64,000 bases of DNA, from positions 26,566 through 90,565 of the forward strand of contig CAZJZV010000005.1 of assembly GCA_964550635.1 (NCBI GenBank), written 5' to 3'. The notes below the pieces were generated by a model. It saw nothing but the letters and a program-made list of their open reading frames with translations, made no database searches and was not told the origin of the DNA. This document shows positions 8,416 to 16,155 of the stretch, in pieces; the first letter of the stretch is position 1, and each line of letters starts with the position of its first letter. This stretch comes from RGIG4097 sp964550635 (lineage in GTDB: Bacteria > Bacillota > Clostridia > Christensenellales > CAG-917). The position numbers and the translations under genes are program-made.

Positions 8416-9276
8416 TCACTTTTTCTCTTGCATTTTTTTGAGTGCTTGTTGCTCCTTGAAAAGTCCCACCGCGTTATTCATAAGCATTGTGACGGTCATA
8501 GGTCCGACGCCGCCCGGCACGGGAGTGATGAGCGAGCATTTGGGCGCAACGTTTTCAAAGTCCACGTCACCGCAGAGTTTGCCGTTTTCATCGCGATTGA
8601 TACCCACGTCAACGACGACTGCCCCGTCTTTCACCATATCCGCGGTGATGAGTTTTGCGTGTCCTGTGGCTACGCAAAGAATATCCGCGGTTTTCGTGAT
8701 TTCACCGAGATTTTCGGTTTTGGAGTGGCAAATCGTGACGGTAGCATTTTCGTCAAGGAGCATTTGCGCAAGGGGTTTCCCGACGAGATTCGACCTGCCG
8801 ACGACTACCGCTTTTTTGCCTTCGATTTTCACGCCGTAGCGTTTCAGAAGTGCGATACAACCGTGCGGAGTGCAGGGATAAACCGAAGGTCTGCCCGTCC
8901 ACAAAAGCCCTTTTTGTACGAAATGGCAACCGTCCGCGTCTTTCAGGGGACTGATTGAGTCGAGCAGTTGCGCTTCGTCGAGATGGTCGGGGACGGGAAG
9001 TTGCAGGATTATGCCGTTTACGTCGGGATTTTCGTTGAGTGCGTAGATATTCTCGAGCACTTCTTCCTGCTTGACGTTTTTAGGCAATTCCACGAGATAG
9101 GATTGTATGCCGATTTCCGCGCACGCACGCATTTTATTGCGCACGTAAATCTTGCTTGCGTCGTCGTCGCCGACGAGAATGACCGCAAGCCCGACTTTAC
9201 CCTCAAGGGTTGCCACGTCGGATTTCAATTCTTCTCTGATTTCTGCCGATATTTTCTTTCCGTCTATGATTTGCAT
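8416..9276 (-). CDS. folD: Bifunctional methylenetetrahydrofolate dehydrogenase/methenyltetrahydrofolate cyclohydrolase FolD, 286 aa
   Basis: Interconverts 5,10-methylene-, 5,10-methenyl- and 10-formyl-tetrahydrofolate in the cytoplasm. Family signatures are all present: YVRNKM with the catalytic lysine, ILQLPVPDHL, a KDADGCH active-site loop, PCTPHGC and the NADP-binding VVGRSNLVGKP, ending in GGVGPMTVTMLM. Length is normal. The ATG at 9276 is chosen because GAGGTGG sits just upstream; the GTG two codons earlier lies inside that site. It directly follows guaB on the same strand, and a one-carbon/purine link makes sense, but it has its own promoter overlapping the guaB stop. Confidence 0.96.
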   Translation of the reverse strand: MQIIDGKKISAEIREELKSDVATLEGKVGLAVILVGDDDASKIYVRNKMRACAEIGIQSYLVELPKNVKQEEVLENIYALNENPDVNGIILQLPVPDHLDEAQLLDSISPLKDADGCHFVQKGLLWTGRPSVYPCTPHGCIALLKRYGVKIEGKKAVVVGRSNLVGKPLAQMLLDENATVTICHSKTENLGEITKTADILCVATGHAKLITADMVKDGAVVVDVGINRDENGKLCGDVDFENVAPKCSLITPVPGGVGPMTVTMLMNNAVGLFKEQQALKKMQEKK

Positions 9277-9313
9277 ATCCACCTCGTCAAAGCGTTTGCA
9301 CTTTTCAATGGCT

Positions 9314-9342
9314 ATTATACACCATTATGCGACTTTTGACTA
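9314..9342 (-). promoter_or_regulatory. Likely folD promoter
   Basis: TAGTCA, 17-base spacer, TATAAT on the minus strand, overlapping the last codons of guaB. The -35 box is weak and the -10 is perfect. Confidence 0.5.
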
Positions 9343-10845
9343 ATTATTTACGTAAGTGGTATTTTTTTGTATGACGTCGTGCGCTCCGCCTTCGGTGATA
9401 CTGATTGCGGAAACGAGAGTCATCTTCGCGTTTTTGTGCAAGGATTCAATGGTGGTCGCGCCGCAGTTGCACATAGTGGATTTCACTTTGTAAAGGCTCT
9501 TTGCGACGTTGTCTTTGAGGGAGCCTGCGTAAGGCACGTAACTATCCACGCCTTCTTCGAAGGACAATCCCGACTTTCCGCCGAGGTCGTAACGTTGCCA
9601 GTTTCTTGCGCGGTTGCTACCCTCTCCCCAGTACTCTTTGACGTAGTTGCCGTTGATGACGAGTTTATTGGTGGGGCTTTCGTCGAAGCGCGCGAAGTAT
9701 CTGCCGAGCATCATGAAGTCCGCGCCCATAGCGAGTGCGAGAGTCATATGGTAGTCTTGCACGATACCGCCGTCCGAACAGATAGGGATATAGATACCGG
9801 TTTTTTCAAAGTATTCGTTTCTTGCTTCCGCGACTTCGATGAGTGCGGTTGCTTGACCTCTACCGATACCCTTTTGTTCGCGGGTGATGCAGATTGAACC
9901 GCCGCCGATACCGACTTTGATGAAGTCCGCTCCGCATTCCGCAAGGAAGTTGAAGCCGTCTTTATCGACAACGTTGCCCGCGCCGACTTTGACTTTGTCG
10001 CCGTAGTTTTTGCGGATATATTCAAGTGTGCGTTTTTGCCAAATCGAGTAGCCCTCGGAAGAGTCGATACAAAGCACGTCTGCGCCTGCTTTGATGAGTG
10101 CGGGGACGCGTTTTTCAAAGTCGAGAGTATTGATACCCGCGCCGACCATATAGCGTTTGTGTTCGTCGAGAAGTTCGTTGGGGTTTTGTTTGTGTTGGTC
10201 GTAGTCCTTGCGGAAAACCATATAAAGAAGATTACCCTTTTCGTCGATCACGGGAATGGAATTGAGTTTGTGTTCCCAAATTATGTCGTTTGCTTCGATG
10301 AGAGAAGTCGATGCGGGAGCGGTGATGAGTTTTTCAAACGGAGTCATAAATTCCGAAACCTTGGTTTCGGGAGCCATACGACTCACGCGGTAGTCACGGC
10401 TCGTAACCATACCGAGAAGTTTGCCGTGAGGAGTGCCGTCCGCAGTGATGGGAATGGTGTTGTGTCCCTTGGAATGAACGAGATCGAGCACGTCCGCAAG
10501 GGTGCTATCGGGAGTCAGGTTGCTATCGGATACGACGAAACCCGCCTTGTAACTCTTCACTCTTCTGACCATTTCCGCTTCGCTTTCTATGGATTGAGAG
10601 CCGAAAATGAAGGAGATACCGCCCTCTCTTGCGAGTGCGATTGCGAGAGTATCGTTGCTGACGGACTGCATGATTGCGGACGTCATGGGGATATTCAAGG
10701 AGATTGCGGGAGTTTCACCCTTCTTGAATTTGACGAGAGGGGTTTTCAGACTGACGTTTGCAGGGATGCAATTCTCGTCGGTGTAGCCGGGAATGAGAAG
10801 GTACTCGTTGAAAGTACGAGAGGGTTCATTGAAATAAGTTGCCAT
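9340..10845 (-). CDS. guaB: Inosine-5'-monophosphate dehydrogenase GuaB, 501 aa
   Basis: Converts IMP to XMP with NAD+, the committed step to GTP. The (beta/alpha)8 barrel is interrupted by paired CBS domains (about residues 100-215), as in all full-length enzymes. The active-site loop is GIGGGSICITRE with catalytic Cys319, followed by GIGRGQ. This differs from the common GPGSICTTR-x-x-x-GVG and matches a divergent bacterial subtype rather than the E. coli/Bacillus form. SDGGI at about 358, GADFMMLGR and the mobile flap segment with the Arg-Tyr motif (NWQRYDLGGKSG) are present. The start follows GGAGGA. The gene has its own strong promoter and a leader of about 130 bases with an intrinsic terminator. 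Confidence 0.93.
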   Translation of the reverse strand: MATYFNEPSRTFNEYLLIPGYTDENCIPANVSLKTPLVKFKKGETPAISLNIPMTSAIMQSVSNDTLAIALAREGGISFIFGSQSIESEAEMVRRVKSYKAGFVVSDSNLTPDSTLADVLDLVHSKGHNTIPITADGTPHGKLLGMVTSRDYRVSRMAPETKVSEFMTPFEKLITAPASTSLIEANDIIWEHKLNSIPVIDEKGNLLYMVFRKDYDQHKQNPNELLDEHKRYMVGAGINTLDFEKRVPALIKAGADVLCIDSSEGYSIWQKRTLEYIRKNYGDKVKVGAGNVVDKDGFNFLAECGADFIKVGIGGGSICITREQKGIGRGQATALIEVAEARNEYFEKTGIYIPICSDGGIVQDYHMTLALAMGADFMMLGRYFARFDESPTNKLVINGNYVKEYWGEGSNRARNWQRYDLGGKSGLSFEEGVDSYVPYAGSLKDNVAKSLYKVKSTMCNCGATTIESLHKNAKMTLVSAISITEGGAHDVIQKNTTYVNN

Positions 10846-10876
10846 ATATTCCTCCGATAACGATTATTTGCAGGTA

Positions 10877-10904
10877 TAAAAAAAAGCAGAATTGCACGCA
10901 ATTC
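10877..10904 (-). terminator. Intrinsic terminator/attenuator in the guaB leader
   Basis: On the minus strand GAATTGC-GT-GCAATTC is followed by TGC and a run of nine T. It lies between the guaB promoter and its ribosome binding site, so it would stop transcription before the gene unless overridden. A second small hairpin, TACGAC-GGGT-GTCGTA, lies just upstream (about 10922-10937). Confidence 0.65.
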
Positions 10905-10981
10905 CACCCAAGTCAACAAAATACGACACCCGTCGTAACGGCACGGATATTAAATTTTGCTACTTGTCTTTCCATATATAG

Positions 10982-11010
10982 ATGATATACTATTTGAACG
11001 GCTTTGTCAA
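10982..11010 (-). promoter_or_regulatory. guaB promoter
   Basis: TTGACA, 17-base spacer, TATCAT on the minus strand. It predicts a start near 10975 and a leader of about 130 bases. Confidence 0.75.
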
Positions 11011-11057
11011 ACAATCGCGCAAAATGGCGGAATGTTTTTTCGACACGTGTCGATTTC

Positions 11058-11085
11058 AAAAAAGAACCGCCTCAAACGGCAGTTC
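11058..11085 (-). terminator. Terminator overlapping the end of the 163-aa membrane protein gene
   Basis: Stem GAACTGCC / GGCGGTTC (one mismatch) followed by TTTTTT on the minus strand. The 5' arm contains the last codons of the gene. Confidence 0.65.
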
Positions 11086-11563
11086 CTTTATACTCTTTAT
11101 ATTTGATTTCCGCATCGTCCGCAGTCATTGCGAGAGCGGTTTTTGCAATCACCTTATCCGCAATCAACTCATAACCGTCGAGATTGCCCGTATCAATGAT
11201 TTTTCTTGCTATCATAGGGGTGTCGGGGTGTGCGCCCATAAACTCTTCGAGGACGACGAAATCTTTGAGTTTGATTTCCTCTATCTCTTCGAGATAGACT
11301 TTGCCTATCGATGAGTAAGTCCCGTATCTCACCGCAAAAACCGCACCCACCAAAAACAGCGCAAGCGGTGCGATGAGTAGGAAAAGATACCAACTGCCGA
11401 AATTCTTCACGACAAGCGCGATGATGAGTGCGAATATCACTATCGCAAGCACGCATAAAGCCATGAAAAGATAGCCGAAAATCTTATATTTTTTGACGAC
11501 TTCGGGAAGATTCGGGCGGATGATTTTGTCGTAATCGAGTTTTACACCAACGTTATTAGCCAT
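11072..11563 (-). CDS. Hypothetical membrane protein with two TM segments, 163 aa
   Basis: I do not recognise the family. A soluble N-terminus of about 30 residues (NNVGVKLDYDKIIRPNLPEV) precedes two adjacent hydrophobic segments at about 31-52 and 57-80. A charged C-terminal domain of about 80 residues follows, rich in acidic and aliphatic residues. No catalytic motif is visible. There is no Shine-Dalgarno sequence before the ATG at 11563, and the promoter -10 box (TAGAAT) ends only six bases upstream, so the mRNA may be leaderless. The next in-frame ATG would delete the N-terminal domain. It stands alone between guaB and spoIVA. Confidence 0.7.
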   Translation of the reverse strand: MANNVGVKLDYDKIIRPNLPEVVKKYKIFGYLFMALCVLAIVIFALIIALVVKNFGSWYLFLLIAPLALFLVGAVFAVRYGTYSSIGKVYLEEIEEIKLKDFVVLEEFMGAHPDTPMIARKIIDTGNLDGYELIADKVIAKTALAMTADDAEIKYKEYKGTAV

Positions 11564-11569
11564 ACGATT

Positions 11570-11598
11570 ATTCTACTACCGCATTCACACTTTGTCAA
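11570..11598 (-). promoter_or_regulatory. Promoter abutting the start codon at 11563
   Basis: TTGACA, 17-base spacer, TAGAAT on the minus strand. The predicted transcription start falls at or next to the A of the ATG. Confidence 0.6.
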
Positions 11599-11739
11599 CG
11601 CAGGAAAACGCGCTTCCGCAACCGTCCGCAAAAACAAACGGATAAAAAACAAAGGAAATCAATGGTAATAATGAAAATGCAAGCCAATTCATATCAAATA
11701 AGGCACAAGCGATACAAAAATCAAAGCAACTTAAAACGT

Positions 11740-11768
11740 CAAAAAACGGCCGTGTATTCACGACCGTT
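11740..11768 (-). terminator. spoIVA terminator
   Basis: AACGGTCGTG-AATA-CACGGCCGTT followed by TTTT on the minus strand, 24 bases after the spoIVA stop. Confidence 0.85.
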
Positions 11769-11791
11769 GTTTCTTCCTTTGCAAGCGGTGG

Positions 11792-13270
11792 TCAAAGTAG
11801 TATGCAAATGACTCCGCCCTTCCCTTCGTTGACGATTCTGCCGAGAGTCTTTTTGAGTTTCAACTCCGCGTCCGCGGGGACGGAGGACAATTTGTTGTTT
11901 ATTCCGTCCGCAACGAGAGAGGATAGCGACCGTCCGAAAATATTCGTCTCCCAAATTGCTTGTTTGTTTTCGCCGAAATCGCCGAGCATACCGTTGATAA
12001 GGTCCGCACTCTGTTGTTCTGTGCCGACTATGGGACTGACTTCGGTTTCGACGTCCACTTTCATAACGTGCAAGGACGGTGCGGACGCACGCAATTTCAC
12101 GCCGTATTGTTGTCCTTGTTTGATGATTTCGGGTTCTTCGAGCACCATTTCGTCGATTGACGGCGGGACTATGCCGTAGCCTACGCTTTCAACCTGTTCG
12201 AGAGCGGACAGAAGTCTCGCCGTCTTTGCGCTACCCGCCGCAAACTCTTTCAGTCGCAAGAGCAAATCGAAATCGTCGTTGATTTCAATTCCGCTCTCTT
12301 CGGTCAAAACCTTGAAGAACACTTCTTCCTTGGGACTGACTGTCACCACTATTCTGCCCTTTCCTGCATCAAGGTCTATGCGAGCGGGCGTGTCCCAAAA
12401 CTCCGCGCCGTCGAAAAAGCCGTCTATGCTCTCGTAGTCCTTCATCTTCGACACGTTGTCCCCAAGACTGCGCACGACCGAGATGAGTTCGCTCACCACG
12501 GGGGAATTTGCGTCGAGTGCCTGCACCCACTTCGGCAAGCGGAAATCCACTATTCTCACCCCGAATTCGAGAAGAATACTCTCCATGATTTCGGATATAT
12601 CCCCTTCTGTCAGTTTGAGTGCGTTGACGAGTCGGACGGGGACGTCGTATTTACCTTCGAGTTCGACTTTCAAATCCTTTGCGGATTCCGCATTGACGTC
12701 GAAAACGTTCAATACGATTGCAAAAGGTTTCCCCGTCTTTTTGAGTTCTTGCACGACTTTTTCTTCCGCCCGTGCGTATTCGCTTCTCGGAATATCCGTG
12801 AAACTGCCGTCCGTTGTCACCGCAACCGCAATCGTACTATGTTCGCGAATGACTTTGTCCGTGCCAATTTCCGCGGCGGTCGAGAAAGGCATTTCGTCGT
12901 CGCTCCAAGGGGTGCGCACCATACGTTCTTTGCCCTCTTCTTCGCTTCCGAGTGCGCCTGCGACGAGATAACCGACGCAATCAATGAGTCGAAGATTGAC
13001 TGCAAGATTGTCCGAAAACGATACTCTAACCGCTTCGTTTGGCACGAATTTCGGTTGAGTGGTCATGATAGTTTTGCCGTCGGCGGATTGGGGAAGTTCG
13101 TCGACGGCGCGTTTTTTCGCGTCGGGGTTTTCTATGCCGTCAAGCGCAAGTTCCTCCATAAACTGTTTGATGAAAGTGGATTTGCCCGTCCTGACAGGAC
13201 CGACAACTCCGACGTAGACGTCGCCGCCCGTGCGGGTTGCGATATCGCGGTAAAGGTCGAATTTGTCCAT
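11792..13270 (-). CDS. spoIVA: Stage IV sporulation protein A (spore coat morphogenetic ATPase), 492 aa
   Basis: SpoIVA polymerises with ATP hydrolysis around the forespore and forms the platform on which the spore coat assembles. The length of 492 aa equals that of the Bacillus subtilis protein. The N-terminal TRAFAC-type ATPase domain has a Walker A motif GPVRTGKST (24-32), a threonine-rich switch (TIMTTQPKF) and DCVGY. The C-terminus ends in GGVICILL, the family hallmark that contacts SpoVM and the membrane. Start chosen at the ATG at 13270 (MDKFDLYRDIA) with GGAGGAAA upstream; the upstream extension would cross the promoter. A sigma-E-type promoter lies 24 bases before the start. This gene makes endospore formation very likely for the host. 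Confidence 0.97.
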   Translation of the reverse strand: MDKFDLYRDIATRTGGDVYVGVVGPVRTGKSTFIKQFMEELALDGIENPDAKKRAVDELPQSADGKTIMTTQPKFVPNEAVRVSFSDNLAVNLRLIDCVGYLVAGALGSEEEGKERMVRTPWSDDEMPFSTAAEIGTDKVIREHSTIAVAVTTDGSFTDIPRSEYARAEEKVVQELKKTGKPFAIVLNVFDVNAESAKDLKVELEGKYDVPVRLVNALKLTEGDISEIMESILLEFGVRIVDFRLPKWVQALDANSPVVSELISVVRSLGDNVSKMKDYESIDGFFDGAEFWDTPARIDLDAGKGRIVVTVSPKEEVFFKVLTEESGIEINDDFDLLLRLKEFAAGSAKTARLLSALEQVESVGYGIVPPSIDEMVLEEPEIIKQGQQYGVKLRASAPSLHVMKVDVETEVSPIVGTEQQSADLINGMLGDFGENKQAIWETNIFGRSLSSLVADGINNKLSSVPADAELKLKKTLGRIVNEGKGGVICILL

Positions 13271-13293
13271 AGATTTCCTCCATTTTTTACTTA

Positions 13294-13322
13294 ATGCTAT
13301 GTCGAGATAATCGCGATTATGA
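13294..13322 (-). promoter_or_regulatory. Sigma-E-type promoter of spoIVA
   Basis: On the minus strand TCATAAT (-35) and CATAGCAT (-10) are separated by 14 bases. This fits the mother-cell sigma-E consensus KMATAWW-N14-CATACAMT with two mismatches in the -10. Confidence 0.6.
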
Positions 13323-13341
13323 CAAATCCGAAAAATATCAT

Positions 13342-13371
13342 AAAAAAGCACACCGCCGAAAAGCAGTGTGC
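13342..13371 (-). terminator. Terminator of the aminotransferase gene
   Basis: GCACACTGC / GCGGTGTGC stem (one mismatch) followed by TTTTTT on the minus strand. It insulates spoIVA from the operon upstream. Confidence 0.75.
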
Positions 13372-13495
13372 ATTATTTTTGTTTTATGCGGTTTTAGTCC
13401 GCGCTTTGTCTTCCCGCCGAAGTTGCAATCTCAATTGAAGTCGCAACCTTAATCGGCACTATATAGACGACTTTATATCCTTATTATACGCGCGC

Positions 13496-14773
13496 CTATG
13501 CGAATTTCTTCGCCATATATCTCTCGATTCTTGCGATTTTGATTGCCGAGATAAGCACGTCCACCGCAACGTCAAGGTCTTCAAGGGACGGCACTGACGG
13601 CGCAATACGCATATTCTCGTCAAGGTCGTCTTGCTTGTAGGGATAAGTCGAGCCTGCGGGGGTGAATTTTACACCTGCTTCCGCACTCAATTCGATGATT
13701 CTCTTCGCGCAACCTTTGACGTTGACCGAGATGAAATAACCGCCGTTAGGTCTGCTCCAACCGACGTAGGGGTCGCCCTTGAAAGCGTCTTCCATTTTCT
13801 TGTCGAAAAGTTCGAATTTCGGGCGGAGAATGTCCGCGTGTTTTGCCATAATCTTCTTTACGTTGTCGAGATTTTTCATGAAATTGACGTGCATCAACTG
13901 ATTGACTTTGTTAGGTCCAATGGTCTTGAAAGTCAAGCGTTTCAGGATGTCGTTCACGTTTTCAACAGAGGATGCGAATGCGGATACGCCACTGCCCGCA
14001 AAGGTGATTTTGGACGTGGAAGTGAATGCGTACACACGATTGAGAGTGCCTGCTTTTCTTGCGACGTCGAAGATATTTTTGAGTTTGTCCCCTTCGTCGT
14101 AGAGGTCGTGCACCGCGTATGCGTTATCCCAGAAAATGCGGAAGTCGCTTGCGGCGGTTTTCATAGTCGCAAGGCGTTCGACCACCTTATCCGAGTAAGT
14201 TATACCCGTCGGGTTGCTATATTTAGGCACGCACCAAATACCCTTTATGCTTTCATCCGAGCCGACGAGAGTTTCGACGACGTCCATATTCGGACCGTTT
14301 TCGTCCATTTTGACCGTAATCATTTCAATGCCGAACTGCTCGCAAACCGCAAAGTGTCTGTCGTATCCCGGAGCGGGACAGATGAATTTGACTTTGTTTT
14401 GTTTCGACCACGGAGTCCCGCCGAGCACGCCGAAAGTGTGGGCAAATTGCACGGTCGTATACATAAGGTCGAGAGAACTCCCGTCCCCTACGATGACTTC
14501 TTCGGGTTTCGCGCCGAGAATTTCGCCAAAGAGCGTTCTTGCGGATTTCAACCCGGAGAGTGCGCCGTAGTTTCTTGCGTCCACGGTGTCCGCGGTATAG
14601 TCGATATCCCCTGCCGATTTGAGCATAGGCATTGCGATTTCGAGTTGATCGGAAGACGGACGACCTCTCGTCATATCAATTCCGTTACTCTTTTTCTGCA
14701 ACCTTTTCAAGTTCTTCGTTTCGATGTCGAGAAGGGCTTGCAATTCTTGTTTCGAGTAGATTGAACAATCCAT
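13496..14773 (-). CDS. Aspartate aminotransferase, type Ic (PLP-dependent), 425 aa
   Basis: Transfers the amino group between aspartate and 2-oxoglutarate. The N-terminal MTRGRPSSDQL, YGALSGL, VGDGSSLDLMY, PAPGYDRHF and PKYSNPTGITY segments are characteristic of the type Ic group (aminotransferase MocR-like family PF12897) found in actinobacteria and many Firmicutes. The PLP-binding lysine is K255 in TSTSKITFAGSG, with D216 and Y219 (FWDNAYAVHD) as pyridine and phosphate contacts. The C-terminal arginine expected to bind the substrate carboxylate fits MRIAPS. The ATG at 14773 follows GAGAGGAA. It lies 57 bases downstream of der on the same strand and may be read from the same operon. Confidence 0.88.
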   Translation of the reverse strand: MDCSIYSKQELQALLDIETKNLKRLQKKSNGIDMTRGRPSSDQLEIAMPMLKSAGDIDYTADTVDARNYGALSGLKSARTLFGEILGAKPEEVIVGDGSSLDLMYTTVQFAHTFGVLGGTPWSKQNKVKFICPAPGYDRHFAVCEQFGIEMITVKMDENGPNMDVVETLVGSDESIKGIWCVPKYSNPTGITYSDKVVERLATMKTAASDFRIFWDNAYAVHDLYDEGDKLKNIFDVARKAGTLNRVYAFTSTSKITFAGSGVSAFASSVENVNDILKRLTFKTIGPNKVNQLMHVNFMKNLDNVKKIMAKHADILRPKFELFDKKMEDAFKGDPYVGWSRPNGGYFISVNVKGCAKRIIELSAEAGVKFTPAGSTYPYKQDDLDENMRIAPSVPSLEDLDVAVDVLISAIKIARIERYMAKKFA

Positions 14774-14829
14774 ATTATATTCCTCTCAAAATTAAGTTCA
14801 TTAGTATTATACGTCGCGAAGGGAAAATG

Positions 14830-16146
14830 CTAATCCTCGTTATTTTTGCGGATGAGTATCCTGATGGGCGTACCGCGGAAGTCGAAACTCTTGCGGAGTG
14901 CGTTTTCAAGGTAGCGTTTATAGCTGAAGTGCATGAGTTCGGGATCGTTGACCTTGACCACGAATGTGGGCGGACAGACCGCGACTTGAGTGGTAAAATA
15001 GATTTTCAACTTTCTGCCCTGTTTTGACGGCGGTTCGCTTATGCGGATAGCATCCGACAAAACTTCGTTCAAAAGTCCCGTTTGAATACGACGTCTCGAT
15101 GCGGCGACGACTTCCTTGCAAGCAGGGAGTATCGCATCCGTGCGTTTGCCGTTCTTTGCCGAGATATACACCGACTTGAAATAGTCCATAAACTTCAAAT
15201 CGTCACGGAGTTTTTTCTCGAATTTTTCTTTTGTGTAGGTGTCCTTGTCCACCAAATCCCACTTGTTCATAGCAATGACCGACGGTTTGCCTTCTTCGTT
15301 GACGAAACCTGCGATTTTGACGTCTTGTTCGGTCAATCCTTCGCTTGCGTCGCACATGATGACAACCACGTCCGCGCGCCTGACTGCGAGTATCGTGCGA
15401 ACGACGGAATAACGTTCAACGTCTTCGCCGACCGCCTTTTTCTTGCGCATACCGGCAGTGTCTATGATGAGATATTTATCGTTGCCAACGTCGAGCGCGG
15501 TGTCGATTGCGTCCCTTGTCGTACCCGCGATATTGCTGACTATGCAACGGTCGTAACCGAGAAGTTTGTTCGTGAGAGAACTTTTGCCCGCGTTAGGTTT
15601 TCCGACGATTGCGATTTTCAATCTTTCGGGGTCTTCTTCGTGGGGGACCGCTTCGATTTGTTCGATGATAGCGTCGAGAAGGTCGCCGAGTCCTTTACCC
15701 TGCTCCGCGGACACTCCGTAAGGCTCGCCGAAGCCCAGTGCATAGAAATCGTACAAGTCGTGAAGTTCGTTGTTGTCGAGTTTGTTTACGGCAAGCACGA
15801 CAGGCTTGTCCGCCTTTCTCAAAAACGCGGTAATAGTCTGGTCGTCAAGGGTAAGACCGGTTTTGCCGTCTACTACGTAGACGACCGCATCCGCCGCCTC
15901 GACCGCGATTTCCACTTGGGAGCGGATATGCGACCACATTTCGTCTTCGCTTTTGAGTTCGAGACCGCCTGTGTCGATGAGCGTGAAAGCCTTTCCGCAC
16001 CATTCGACGTCCGCGTAAATTCTATCTCTCGTCACGCCGGGGGTGTTTTCTACGATTGAAATTCTCTCGCCTACCAAGCGATTGAAAAGAGTGGATTTTC
16101 CTACGTTAGGTCTGCCGACTACGGCAACCAATGGTTTATTGTTCAT
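14830..16146 (-). CDS. der: Ribosome biogenesis GTPase Der (EngA), 438 aa
   Basis: Essential double-GTPase that acts in 50S subunit maturation. Two G domains are complete: the first has GRPNVGKST (10-18), DTGG and NKLD; the second has GKPNAGKSS (about 181-189), DTAG and NKWD. The KH-like C-terminal domain ends in RGTPIRILIRK, as in the family. Length is standard. The ATG at 16146 follows AGAGGAA. It starts 10 bases after the DUF512 gene, a pairing that is very widely conserved in Firmicutes. Confidence 0.97.
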   Translation of the reverse strand: MNNKPLVAVVGRPNVGKSTLFNRLVGERISIVENTPGVTRDRIYADVEWCGKAFTLIDTGGLELKSEDEMWSHIRSQVEIAVEAADAVVYVVDGKTGLTLDDQTITAFLRKADKPVVLAVNKLDNNELHDLYDFYALGFGEPYGVSAEQGKGLGDLLDAIIEQIEAVPHEEDPERLKIAIVGKPNAGKSSLTNKLLGYDRCIVSNIAGTTRDAIDTALDVGNDKYLIIDTAGMRKKKAVGEDVERYSVVRTILAVRRADVVVIMCDASEGLTEQDVKIAGFVNEEGKPSVIAMNKWDLVDKDTYTKEKFEKKLRDDLKFMDYFKSVYISAKNGKRTDAILPACKEVVAASRRRIQTGLLNEVLSDAIRISEPPSKQGRKLKIYFTTQVAVCPPTFVVKVNDPELMHFSYKRYLENALRKSFDFRGTPIRILIRKNNED

Positions 16147-16155
16147 ATATTCCTC

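Noticed and set aside
10885..10915. GGGTGGAATTGCG in the guaB leader resembles the T-box core GGGTGGNACCGCG
   Set aside because: The NACC part that pairs with tRNA is not conserved, the leader (about 130 bases) is too short for stem I, and guaB is not a usual T-box target.
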